Notes under the pieces: model-generated | The model's database searches: none | What the model was told of the DNA's origin: nothing | What the model saw: only the letters and a program-made list of their open reading frames with translations | In this document: positions 26,646 through 34,072 of the stretch, one piece after another | Position numbering within the stretch: the first letter of the stretch is position 1 | Layout of the letters: each line of letters begins with the position of its first letter | Program-made: the position numbers and the translations under genes | DNA from: Nonomuraea terrae | GTDB lineage: Bacteria; Actinomycetota; Actinomycetes; Streptosporangiales; Streptosporangiaceae | DNA: 64,000 nt | Assembly (NCBI RefSeq): GCF_004348995.1 | Contig: NZ_SMKQ01000019.1 | Location: 1 to 64,000, forward strand | Direction of reading: 5' to 3'

Positions 26646-26729
26646 ATGCCAGCGGACCCCATGCTCGTCGGTCGACGCCACGTCGACCTTCTGCGTGTCC
26701 GCTCTGCCATCTGTTGCGACGCCCGCTGA
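26646..26729 (+). CDS. cysteine leader peptide of the sulfur operon
   Basis: 27 codons from ATG 26646: MPADPMLVGRRHVDLLRVRS, then AICCDAR and stop. Two adjacent cysteine codons (TGT TGC) lie four codons before the stop. The RRHVDLLRVxSA(x)C pattern matches the putative leader peptides seen upstream of sulfur genes in Streptomyces, and mycobacterial sulfur operons are controlled by cysteine-codon leader translation. Ribosome stalling at the cysteine pair when Cys-tRNA is scarce would change folding of the 110 bases before the reductase gene. The peptide seems to be leaderless. Confidence 0.8.
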   Translation: MPADPMLVGRRHVDLLRVRSAICCDAR

Positions 26730-26839
26730 CCGTAGTTTCTGTCTGCCGCTGAGCGCGTCGCACTCCTCTTTTCACAGCCCTGCCCTCGATGACGAGGCGG
26801 GCGGGACGTTGCGCGCGCCGACGATCCGAAGGACGCGCA

Positions 26840-28528
26840 ATGATCACCCCTGCCAGCCGCACTCCTGCCAACCGGCATCACAAGCGCCCGCGCGGCGAAG
26901 GCCAGTGGGCCCTCGGTTACCGCGAGCCGCTCAACAAGAACGAAGAGAACAAGAAGAACGACGACGGGCTCAACGTCCGCCAGCGCATCATCGACATCTA
27001 CTCCAAGCAGGGCTTCGACTCGATCGACCCCGCTGACCTGCGCGGACGCATGCGCTGGTTCGGCTTGTACACCCAGCGCAAGCCCGGAATCGACGGCGGC
27101 AAGACGGCGATCCTGGAGCCGGAGGAGCTCGACGACCGCTACTTCATGCTGCGGGTGCGCATCGACGGCGGCCAGCTCGACCTCGCCCAGCTGCGCGCGA
27201 TCGCCGACATCTCCAACGACTACGGCCGCGGCACCGCCGACGTGACCGACCGCCAGAACATCCAGCTGCACTGGATCGAGATCGAGTCGGTGCCCGACAT
27301 CTGGGAGCGCCTGGAGGCGGTGGGCCTGTCCACCACCGAGGCGTGCGGTGACACCCCGCGCGTGATCCTCGGCTGTCCGCTCGCCGGGATCGACGCCGAC
27401 GAGGTGCTCGACGCGACCGAGCAGATCCAGGAGGTCCACGACCGGGTCGTGGGCAACCCGGCGTACTCCAACCTGCCGCGCAAGTTCAAGTCGGCGCTCA
27501 GCGGCTGCCCGGCTCACTGCACGGTGCACGAGATCAACGACGTGGCGTTCGTCGGCGTGGTCAACGAGCAGGGCGAGGCCGGCTACGACGTGTGGGTCGG
27601 CGGCGGGCTGTCGACCAACCCGATGCTGGCCAAGCGCCTCGGCGTGTTCGTCCGGCCGGAGCAGGTGGCCGACGTGCACGAGGGCGTGGTCGCGATCTTC
27701 CGCGACTACGGTTACCGGCGGCTGCGTCACCGCGCCCGCATCAAGTTCCTGGTCAACGACTGGGGGCCGGAGAAGTTCCGCGAGGTGCTGGAGACCGAGT
27801 ACCTCAAGGAGCGGCTGCCCGACGGGCCCGCGCCCGAGCTGCCGCGCGGCCGGCGGCGCGACCACGTCGGCGTCCACCGGCAGAAGGACGGCAACTTCTA
27901 CGTCGGCTTCGCCCCCAAGGTGGGCCGGCTCGACGGCGACAAGCTGCACGCGATCGCCGACATCGCCGAGCGCCACGGGTCGGGCCGGGTGCGTACGACG
28001 GTCGAGCAGAAGATGGTCATCCTCGACGTCGCGCCCGAGCGGGTCGACTCGATCGTGGCCGAGCTGGAGGCCGCCGACCTGCAGGTCAAGCCGTCCACGT
28101 TCCGCCGCCAGACGATGGCCTGCACCGGCATCGAATACTGCAAGCTCGCCATCGTCGAGACGAAGGCCGCCGCCTCGGACCTGATCGACGAGCTGGAGCG
28201 GCGGCTGCCCGACTTCGGCGAGCCGCTCACCATCAACGTCAACGGCTGCCCCAACTCGTGCGCGCGCATCCAGGTGGCCGACATCGGCCTGAAGGGCCAG
28301 CTCGTCGTCGACGAGAACGGCGACCAGGTCGAGGGCTTCCAGATCCACCTGGGCGGCTCGCTCGGCGCGAACGCCGGGTTCGGCCGTAAGGTGCGCGGGC
28401 TCAAGACCACCGCCAAGGCGCTGCCCGACTACGTGGCGCGCGTCGTGTCCAACTACGACGGCCAGAAGAAGGAAGGCGAGTCGTTCGCCGACTGGGTGCA
28501 GCGAGCGGACGAGGCGGACCTGAAATGA
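26840..28528 (+). CDS. sir: ferredoxin-dependent sulfite (or nitrite) reductase
   Basis: A 562-residue siroheme/[4Fe-4S] reductase that converts sulfite to sulfide. The cluster ligands are C428 and C434 (CTGIEYC) and C470 and C474 (GCPNSCAR), with two ferredoxin-like half domains before them (TDRQNIQLHWIEIE, LSGCPAHC). The genes after it make APS reductase and sirohydrochlorin, so sulfite rather than nitrite is the likely substrate. ATG 26840 has AAGGA six bases upstream. Expression should depend on the cysteine leader peptide. Its stop overlaps the next ATG. Confidence 0.93.
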   Translation: MITPASRTPANRHHKRPRGEGQWALGYREPLNKNEENKKNDDGLNVRQRIIDIYSKQGFDSIDPADLRGRMRWFGLYTQRKPGIDGGKTAILEPEELDDRYFMLRVRIDGGQLDLAQLRAIADISNDYGRGTADVTDRQNIQLHWIEIESVPDIWERLEAVGLSTTEACGDTPRVILGCPLAGIDADEVLDATEQIQEVHDRVVGNPAYSNLPRKFKSALSGCPAHCTVHEINDVAFVGVVNEQGEAGYDVWVGGGLSTNPMLAKRLGVFVRPEQVADVHEGVVAIFRDYGYRRLRHRARIKFLVNDWGPEKFREVLETEYLKERLPDGPAPELPRGRRRDHVGVHRQKDGNFYVGFAPKVGRLDGDKLHAIADIAERHGSGRVRTTVEQKMVILDVAPERVDSIVAELEAADLQVKPSTFRRQTMACTGIEYCKLAIVETKAAASDLIDELERRLPDFGEPLTINVNGCPNSCARIQVADIGLKGQLVVDENGDQVEGFQIHLGGSLGANAGFGRKVRGLKTTAKALPDYVARVVSNYDGQKKEGESFADWVQRADEADLK

Positions 28529-28698
28529 CCGAACGAGCGGTTCCCTTCCACTGCCCTTACTGCGGCGACGAGGACCTGGAGCCCTACGAGGGCGAACTGA
28601 GCGCGTCTGCCGGGTCGGCGGCGGGCGGCGGCTGGTACTGCCGCGCCTGCGCTCGCGCCTTCAAGCTGAAGTTTCTCGGAATCGGAGTGAAGATATGA
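28525..28698 (+). CDS. 57-residue zinc-ribbon protein in the sulfur operon
   Basis: The frame starts at ATG 28525, overlapping the reductase stop (ATGA), and ends overlapping the cysH ATG in the same way. It encodes FHCPYCGDEDLEPYEGE, a glycine-rich middle and WYCRACARAFKLKFLG. Two C-x2-C pairs form a zinc ribbon. The tight coupling on both sides argues that it is a real gene with a job in sulfite or APS reduction, perhaps as a small partner or redox protein; that is inference. Confidence 0.75.
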   Translation: MTERAVPFHCPYCGDEDLEPYEGELSASAGSAAGGGWYCRACARAFKLKFLGIGVKI

Positions 28699-29423
28699 CG
28701 CTGGCCGACATCGAGGCCGGTCTGAGAGAGCAGGGCGGCGAGCTCGATCTGCGGGAGATCGTCGAGTCCGCCGCCACGTTCCTGGAGGGCGCCCCCGCTC
28801 GCGAGATCATCCGCTGGGCGGCGGCGACCTTCGGCGACCGGCTGTGCCTGACCTCCTCCATGAGCGACGCACTCCTCATCGACCTGGTGAGCCGGGTCAA
28901 GCCCGGCGTGGACGTCCTGTTCATCGACACCGGCTACCACTTCGTGGAGACGATCGGCACCCGCGACGCCGTGCGGCAGGTGTACGACGTCAACGTGATC
29001 GACATCAAGCCGTCGCGCACGGTCGCGGAGCAGGATCGCGACCTCGGCCCCCGGCTGTTCGGCCGCAACCCCGACCTGTGCTGCTACCTGCGCAAGGTCG
29101 AGCCGCTCAACCGGGCGCTGGAGCCGTACCTCGCGTGGATCTCCGGCATCCGCCGCGACGAGTCGCCGAGCCGGGCCGACACCAAGGTCGTGGAGTGGGA
29201 CGCCAAGCGGCAGATGGTGAAGGTCAACCCGATCGCCGCCTGGACGCAGGAGGACGTCGACAACTACATCGCCGACAACGGGGTGCTGATCAACCCGTTG
29301 CACTACGACAACTACCCCTCGATCGGCTGCGCGCCGTGCACGCGGCAGGTCGCGGAGGGAGAGGATCCGCGCAGCGGGCGCTGGGCGGGCCTGGGGAAGG
29401 TCGAATGCGGCATTCACCTGTGA
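28695..29423 (+). CDS. cysH: adenylylsulfate (APS) reductase
   Basis: 242 residues of the PAPS/APS reductase family. Two cysteine pairs, C129-C130 (LCCYLRK) and C212-x2-C215 (GCAPC), bind the [4Fe-4S] cluster that distinguishes APS reductases from cluster-free PAPS reductases. The catalytic cysteine is in the C-terminal ECGIHL. LTSSMSDALL near residue 54 is the nucleotide-binding loop. It reduces APS to sulfite for the reductase made by the first gene of the operon. No cysD, cysN or transporter genes follow in this window. Confidence 0.95.
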   Translation: MTLADIEAGLREQGGELDLREIVESAATFLEGAPAREIIRWAAATFGDRLCLTSSMSDALLIDLVSRVKPGVDVLFIDTGYHFVETIGTRDAVRQVYDVNVIDIKPSRTVAEQDRDLGPRLFGRNPDLCCYLRKVEPLNRALEPYLAWISGIRRDESPSRADTKVVEWDAKRQMVKVNPIAAWTQEDVDNYIADNGVLINPLHYDNYPSIGCAPCTRQVAEGEDPRSGRWAGLGKVECGIHL

Positions 29424-30181
29424 TCCCCGACAGGGGTCCCGTCCCGTTGGCAGGCGGGGCGGCCCCCGGCGGCGTGCCACTGGTGGCGGTGGCGCACGGG
29501 TCTCGCGACCCGCGGGCCGCCGCCACCGTGGCCGCGCTGCTCGACCAGGTGCCGCTGGACGTGCGGGTGGCCTATCTCGATCACTGCGCGCCTTCGCTGG
29601 GTCAGGCGCTGCACGGCCTGGAGGAGGCCGTGGTGCTGCCGTTGTTGCTCACCGAGGCGTACCACAGCCGGGTGGACCTCCCGGCGGCGCTGAACGAGGC
29701 TCGGGCGCGTGAGCCGCGGCTGCGCGTCAGCTACGGCGCCACGCTGGGACCGCACCCGCTGCTGGTGTCCGCGCTGGAGCGGCGGCTGGCCGAGGCGGGC
29801 GTCCCCGCGGGCGACCCGGGCACGGCGGTGGTGCTGGTGTCGGCGGGGTCGAGCGACGCGCGCGCCAACGCGGTCGTCGCGGGGATGGCGCGGTCGTGGC
29901 GGCGGGCGGGCTGGTGGACGGTCTCGCCCGCGTACGCCTCGGCCGCGGGGCCCGCTCCGGGCGAGGCCGTGGCGGCGCTGCTGCGGGCCGGGGCGCCGCG
30001 CGTCGTCGTGGCGCCGTACCTGCTGGCGCCGGGGTACTTCGCCGACAAGGTGCGCCGCGAGGCGCTGGAGGCGGGCGCCGAGGTGGTGTCCGACGTGCTC
30101 GGCCCGGCTCCGGAGCTGGTGCGGGTGGTGCTGGAACGCTACGAGGCCGCCCGGCGGCAACCGGTGCCGCTGGCCGGCTGA
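29405..30181 (+). CDS. sirohydrochlorin chelatase (CbiX/SirB type)
   Basis: 258 residues with two CbiX-like halves. The first begins VPLVAVAHGSRDPRA with the metal-site histidine, followed by LPLLLTEAYHSRVDLP; the second has VVLVSAGSSDARAN and APYLLAPGYFADKV. It inserts iron into sirohydrochlorin to make the siroheme needed by the sulfite reductase of the same operon (or cobalt, in some relatives). ATG 29405 has GGAAGG four bases before it; GTG 29420, overlapping the cysH stop, is the alternative. Confidence 0.88.
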   Translation: MRHSPVIPDRGPVPLAGGAAPGGVPLVAVAHGSRDPRAAATVAALLDQVPLDVRVAYLDHCAPSLGQALHGLEEAVVLPLLLTEAYHSRVDLPAALNEARAREPRLRVSYGATLGPHPLLVSALERRLAEAGVPAGDPGTAVVLVSAGSSDARANAVVAGMARSWRRAGWWTVSPAYASAAGPAPGEAVAALLRAGAPRVVVAPYLLAPGYFADKVRREALEAGAEVVSDVLGPAPELVRVVLERYEAARRQPVPLAG

Positions 30182-30200
30182 GGAGCGGCGGGGCCGCCCG

Positions 30201-30268
30201 TCAGCCGCCGTGGTCCCTCAGTAGCCGTGATCCCTCAGTAGCCGTGGTCCGTCAGTAGCCGTGGTGGC
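30201..30268. repeat. 17-bp tandem repeat spanning a stop codon
   Basis: Four tandem units of about 17 bases (TCAGTAGCCGTGGTCCC type) start at 30201, 30218, 30235 and 30252; the first differs slightly and the last runs into the coding end of the DUF1707 gene. On the minus strand each unit carries the CACGGCTACTGA (His-Gly-Tyr-stop) of that gene. Confidence 0.9.
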
Positions 30269-30965
30269 GGTCGTCACGGAGTTGCCTGCGCAGCTCGCGG
30301 CCGTCGGCGCGCAGCTGCCGGCCGATCTCGCGCCAGTCGTCGCCGTGCAGCTTCCGCCAGTGCTCGCGCCAGGCCGCGAACCCGCGCTGCAGCGGCTTGG
30401 CCTGCGCGTCGCCGATCACCTTGACGTCGCCCATCACCGCGTACGCCTTCACCCGCACCACGGGCACGTTCGTGCCCGGGGCCCCCTCCAGGACGTCGAC
30501 CTTCTTGTCGCCCATGATCGCCACGCCGTCCAGGTCCACGTTGACCCCGTCGGGCACGATGATCTTGACGTCGCCCATCACGGAGACGGCGAGAATGTCC
30601 ACCTCGTCCGTGCGGACCTCGGCCTCGCGCAGGTCGAGCAGCACGTCGCCCATCACGGCCACCGCACCGAGCTCCTGGTCGATGCGCCAGGTGCCGCGGC
30701 GCTTGGAGTCGCCCATGACGCCGACGAACCACCGCCGCTTCCTGCCCGTCCTGGCGGGCGACGGCGACGGCGCGGTCATGCCGGCGGACGGCAGGTCCTG
30801 CGTGAGCAGGGCCAGCTCGGCGTGGGTGGTCGCGGTGTAGGCGGCCTCCGTGCGGTCGGTCAGCTCGGCGAGGGTGAGCCGACCCTCCACCGAGGCGACA
30901 CGGAGCTGCTCGACGACGGCCTCGCGCTCGGCGTCCGACGCGCGGACCCCACCGGGATCAGTCAT
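30252..30965 (-). CDS. DUF1707 protein with envelope-stress-type repeats
   Basis: 237 residues. The DUF1707 domain is at the start (RASDAEREAVVEQLRVASVE and LAELTDRTEAAYTATTHAEL). It is followed by a LiaF-like/adhesin-type beta domain with the repeated signature VMGD (FVGVMGDSK, VAVMGDVLL, VSVMGDVKI, VAIMGDKKV, YAVMGDVKV). The tail is basic and arginine-rich. No transmembrane helix is visible. ATG 30965 is chosen by domain start; TATGTT lies six bases before it, so the message may be leaderless. Its 3' end is the source of a tandem repeat. Confidence 0.85.
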   Translation of the reverse strand: MTDPGGVRASDAEREAVVEQLRVASVEGRLTLAELTDRTEAAYTATTHAELALLTQDLPSAGMTAPSPSPARTGRKRRWFVGVMGDSKRRGTWRIDQELGAVAVMGDVLLDLREAEVRTDEVDILAVSVMGDVKIIVPDGVNVDLDGVAIMGDKKVDVLEGAPGTNVPVVRVKAYAVMGDVKVIGDAQAKPLQRGFAAWREHWRKLHGDDWREIGRQLRADGRELRRQLRDDRHHGY

Positions 30966-31149
30966 AGACGCAACATATCGCGTCTTTGCCGCCGTGAAGC
31001 TCCTCCTTTGGTAGGAATCCGTACGACGTTCGATCCATGCGCGTCCGGCATGGGCGGTGAACCCGTTCGCTGTCGGGCCGCGTACCACCTCATGACACGG
31101 GGCCCTGGCATGGTCCGGGGCGCGGCCGGTCCAGGCTAGGGTCCCTGTC

Positions 31150-32508
31150 ATGCATGAGGAACAGCTCTACCGCGCGGCGTTGAACGGCGATACCGAGACC
31201 GTGGGCAAGCTCCTCGCGAGCGGCGCCGATCCCAACCGGCCCAGCGAGCCCGCGGAGGAAGGCGGAGAGGGCGGGCTGCCCCTGTGCGCGGCCGCCGCCT
31301 GGGACCGCACCGAGGTGGCCGAGGCGCTGCTCGCGGCCGGCGCCGAGGTCGGCGCCCGTGAGGCCGGCGGCTGGACCGCCCTGCTCTGGGCCGCCGCCAA
31401 CGGCCACGCCTCCGTCGCCCGGGTGCTGATCGAGGCGGGGGCGGAGGTCGACGCCACCAACGACGACGGCGACACCCCGCTCACGCTGGCCGCCAGGCGC
31501 GGCGCGCTGGGCGTCGTGCGCGACTTGCTGGAGGCCGGGGCCGACCCGCAGAAGTTCGACGGCGACGGCGACACCCCGCTCGAGATCGCCGTCGACTGGG
31601 TGGGCGTGCACCTGGAGAGCGCCCTGCTCGACCAGATCGAGCAGGAGAGCTGGGAGTACGTCGTGACCCGCCAGTACGCCAAGGACGGCACCGAGCTGGT
31701 CACCGTCTCCGGGCGTTCGCCCGACGGCTCGCAGACCGAGGAGGTGCAGGCCCAGCGCGGCCACGCCGCCGTCGCGACCCTCCTGGAGGAGGCCGTCGAC
31801 GTCCAGCCGCCGGTGGAGCGGCTGGTGGCGCGGGCACTGGCGCACCGCGACATCGACGAGGACGCCGAGACGTGGTGGATCGTGGCCGACGCGCTCGCCA
31901 AGCGGGCCGACGAGGCCACGTACGAGGTCCTCGCCCGGCTGTGCGTGAGCGAGGACGCGAGGGAGCGGGAGTTCGGGGTCGACGCGATCGCCCAGTTCGG
32001 GTTCGCCGAAGGCGAGAAGCCCTACCTGGAGCGCACGCTGCCGCTGCTGCAGAAGATGGTGACCACGGAGGCCGATCCGCAGGTGCTGCGCTCGGTGCTG
32101 GCCGCGCTCGGCCACCAGGGCGATCCGCGGGCGCTGCCGTACGTGCTCGACCTGATCGGGCGGCCCGGCCGCAAGCGCACGGTCACCGACCCGATCGCGC
32201 TGGCCGACGTGCTGCCGCCGGACCACGAGGAGGGCCTGGCGCTGCTCATCTCGATGACGACGGACGACGACGCCGAGATCCGCGACTGGGCCACCGCCGG
32301 GCTCGCCGGGCTCGCCGCCGACACGCCCCGCATCAGGGAGGCCCTCGCGGCCCGGCTGGCCGACTCCGACCTGCGCACGGTCGCCGAGGCCACCCGCGGC
32401 CTGGCGATCCGCGGCGACGACCGGGCCGGCCGGGGCGCGGAGCGCGTGCTGGCGGAGAGCGACGACGACTACGCCAGGGACCTCGTCACCCGGACCGCGG
32501 CGAGCTGA
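31150..32508 (+). CDS. ankyrin/HEAT repeat protein
   Basis: 452 residues. Residues 1-160 hold ankyrin repeats (for example GWTALLWAAANGHASVARVL and DTPLTLAARRGALGVVRDLL). A linker of about 50 residues follows, then an all-helical region with HEAT-like repeats (LRSVLAALGHQGDPRALPYV, RDWATAGLAGLAADTPRI). There is no signal peptide or enzyme motif, so this is a cytoplasmic protein-binding scaffold. The partner is unknown. It is divergent from the DUF1707 gene. Confidence 0.85.
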   Translation: MHEEQLYRAALNGDTETVGKLLASGADPNRPSEPAEEGGEGGLPLCAAAAWDRTEVAEALLAAGAEVGAREAGGWTALLWAAANGHASVARVLIEAGAEVDATNDDGDTPLTLAARRGALGVVRDLLEAGADPQKFDGDGDTPLEIAVDWVGVHLESALLDQIEQESWEYVVTRQYAKDGTELVTVSGRSPDGSQTEEVQAQRGHAAVATLLEEAVDVQPPVERLVARALAHRDIDEDAETWWIVADALAKRADEATYEVLARLCVSEDAREREFGVDAIAQFGFAEGEKPYLERTLPLLQKMVTTEADPQVLRSVLAALGHQGDPRALPYVLDLIGRPGRKRTVTDPIALADVLPPDHEEGLALLISMTTDDDAEIRDWATAGLAGLAADTPRIREALAARLADSDLRTVAEATRGLAIRGDDRAGRGAERVLAESDDDYARDLVTRTAAS

Positions 32509-32513
32509 GCGCT

Positions 32514-33089
32514 TCAGTCGCCGTTCAGGACGCGGACGACCCAGTCGAGGGTGCCCGTGCTCAGGGCCTCCTCGGCCAGGCGTTTGCCGGTCGCGGTGGT
32601 GATCGCGGCGAGCGAGCTGTCGATCCAGCCCTGGACGTTGCGGTGACCCTGCTCGCGGTATTCGACGGCCTGGATGAGGCACTCCAGTTTGTCGGCGTCG
32701 CGGGCGCAGACGGCTTCGAGGCTGGTCTTCTCCTCGTACTCGGCGACCGCGTCGCTCACCATGTCGGCCACCGCCGCCGGTACGCCCCGCACCTGGTCGG
32801 CGGTGACGTCCTCGTTGGAGGCCGCTTTGAGGTAGCGCTTGCCGATGTACGGGATGTCGGTGATGCGGGTTTCCTGGGTGTCGTGGAACAGGGCCATGAA
32901 CGCCGCCCGCTGCGGATCGCCGCCCTCCAGCCTGGCGATCACCGCCGCGATGACGGCCGCGCGGAACGAGTGCTCGGCGATGCTCTCGGGGTCGCGTACG
33001 CCCGCGACCAGCCATCCCGTCCGCTTGTACCGCTTGAGCAGCCCGAACTCGTACAGCAGCCCTGCCAGACCCGTCACGTCATCCGCCAC
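32514..33089 (-). CDS. HD-domain phosphohydrolase (YfbR/HDDC2 type)
   Basis: 191 residues with the HD metal motif SIAEHSFRAAVIA, HDTQETR and a later ARDADKLECLIQA. This spacing is that of the 5'-deoxynucleotidases YfbR and HDDC2, which hydrolyse deoxynucleoside monophosphates. The start is GTG 33089 after a GAGAGGGGG stretch. It converges with the ankyrin/HEAT gene with five bases between them. Confidence 0.85.
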   Translation of the reverse strand: MADDVTGLAGLLYEFGLLKRYKRTGWLVAGVRDPESIAEHSFRAAVIAAVIARLEGGDPQRAAFMALFHDTQETRITDIPYIGKRYLKAASNEDVTADQVRGVPAAVADMVSDAVAEYEEKTSLEAVCARDADKLECLIQAVEYREQGHRNVQGWIDSSLAAITTATGKRLAEEALSTGTLDWVVRVLNGD

Positions 33090-33164
33090 GAGGACCCCCT
33101 CTCGTCATGGCGCAGAGCCTAGACGACGGTTTCCGCCGCCGCCGTGCCCCGCCCGGCTGTCGGG

Positions 33165-33198
33165 GGATGCCGTGACCGGTCGACCGGTCACGGCATCC
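33165..33198. terminator. 34-bp perfect palindrome
   Basis: The left half GGATGCCGTGACCGGTC (33165-33181) is followed directly by its exact reverse complement (33182-33198), with no loop. It lies in the 165-base gap after the secreted-protein gene and before the HD gene, both on the minus strand. A terminator for the former is the simplest reading; a binding site before the HD gene is also possible. Confidence 0.6.
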
Positions 33199-33254
33199 GC
33201 CGTCATGTTCCGTCCGCGCGGCGAGCGGTTCACGCCCGGCCGCCGCGCACCGGG

Positions 33255-33872
33255 CTAGCGCCCGGAGTATTCGTTGTCGCCGTAGGTGTTCGGCTCGTCG
33301 GTGCTCACTTCGCCGTTGTCGTCGAAATAGATGTCGCGGACGATGGTGTTGTCCGGCTCGACGTCATCGCGGAAGGGCCACCAGTTGTCGCGCTCCCAGC
33401 CGCCGTCGTCCCCCACATCCCGCTTGTCCCACTTCCACTTGTCCTCGTCCCGCTTCTTGTCGTCCCGCTTCTTGTCGTCGACCACCGGCTCTTCGTCGAC
33501 AACGGGCTCCTCGTCGACCACCGGCGGCGCCTCGCCGACCACCGGCGGCGCCTCGACGACCACGGACCTGTCGTGCCTGTCGTGGCGGTGATGCTGCTCC
33601 TTGCGGCGCTTGTTCTCGTTGATGTTGTGGATCTCGACCTCGTAGAAGGTGCGGGACCAGCGGGGGCCCCACGCGCATTTACGGCCGCAGCGGAGCAGCG
33701 GCTTCTCACCGGAGACATACCCGGGGCCAGTCTGGACGACGGCTGCGCCTGCGCTCGCGCCGGCGACCCCCTGGCCGGGAAGGAGGGTGAAGCCGGCGGC
33801 GGCGACGGCCACAGCCAGCCCTGCGATACGCCCGCGACGCGACGTATGCATACGTGTGGATTTTGCGTGCAT
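33255..33872 (-). CDS. secreted protein with acidic and lysine-rich repeats
   Basis: 205 residues with a signal peptide (RRGRIAGLAVAVAAAGFTLL, then PGQGVAGASA). A two-cysteine segment (RCGRKCAWGPRWSR) is followed by a low-complexity region of short repeats: EAPPVVG/D units, EEPVVD twice and DKKRD twice (about residues 110-145), then WKWDKRDVGDDGG. The rest is rich in D, N and Y. No family is recognised; it may be a cell-wall or spore-surface protein. The 5' region (33873-34072) is AT-rich for this genome. Confidence 0.6.
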   Translation of the reverse strand: MHAKSTRMHTSRRGRIAGLAVAVAAAGFTLLPGQGVAGASAGAAVVQTGPGYVSGEKPLLRCGRKCAWGPRWSRTFYEVEIHNINENKRRKEQHHRHDRHDRSVVVEAPPVVGEAPPVVDEEPVVDEEPVVDDKKRDDKKRDEDKWKWDKRDVGDDGGWERDNWWPFRDDVEPDNTIVRDIYFDDNGEVSTDEPNTYGDNEYSGR

Positions 33873-33934
33873 TATTTCCGTCCATGGGTAGAGAAACCCG
33901 AAATCCGATGCTCATTTTCTAGGAGCACTCGGAC

Positions 33935-34063
33935 ATGATCAGACGTACCCATACGCAGAATCCCATTTACCTCCACGAACCCAAACAACCCGTCAAATCA
34001 TTAGCGTTCGCCGGAGGAGTGATTAAACGATTATTTGATCCATGTTTGCGGCTTCTCCGTTGA
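33935..34063 (+). CDS. possible 42-residue ORF in AT-rich gap
   Basis: A frame from ATG 33935 with AGGAG nine bases upstream encodes MIRRTHTQNPIYLHEPKQPV followed by a basic tail. The codon use is much poorer in GC than in neighbouring genes, and no homologue comes to mind. It may be a chance frame in an unusual intergenic stretch. Confidence 0.2.
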   Translation: MIRRTHTQNPIYLHEPKQPVKSLAFAGGVIKRLFDPCLRLLR

Positions 34064-34072
34064 TACCGGACA

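Noticed and set aside
26381-28348. A 655-codon minus-strand frame opposite the sulfite reductase gene
   Set aside because: The reductase on the plus strand is certain; the antisense frame has no recognisable family.
31090-33015. A 641-codon minus-strand frame opposite the ankyrin/HEAT gene and extending into the HD gene
   Set aside because: Both overlapping genes have strong family motifs; this frame has none.
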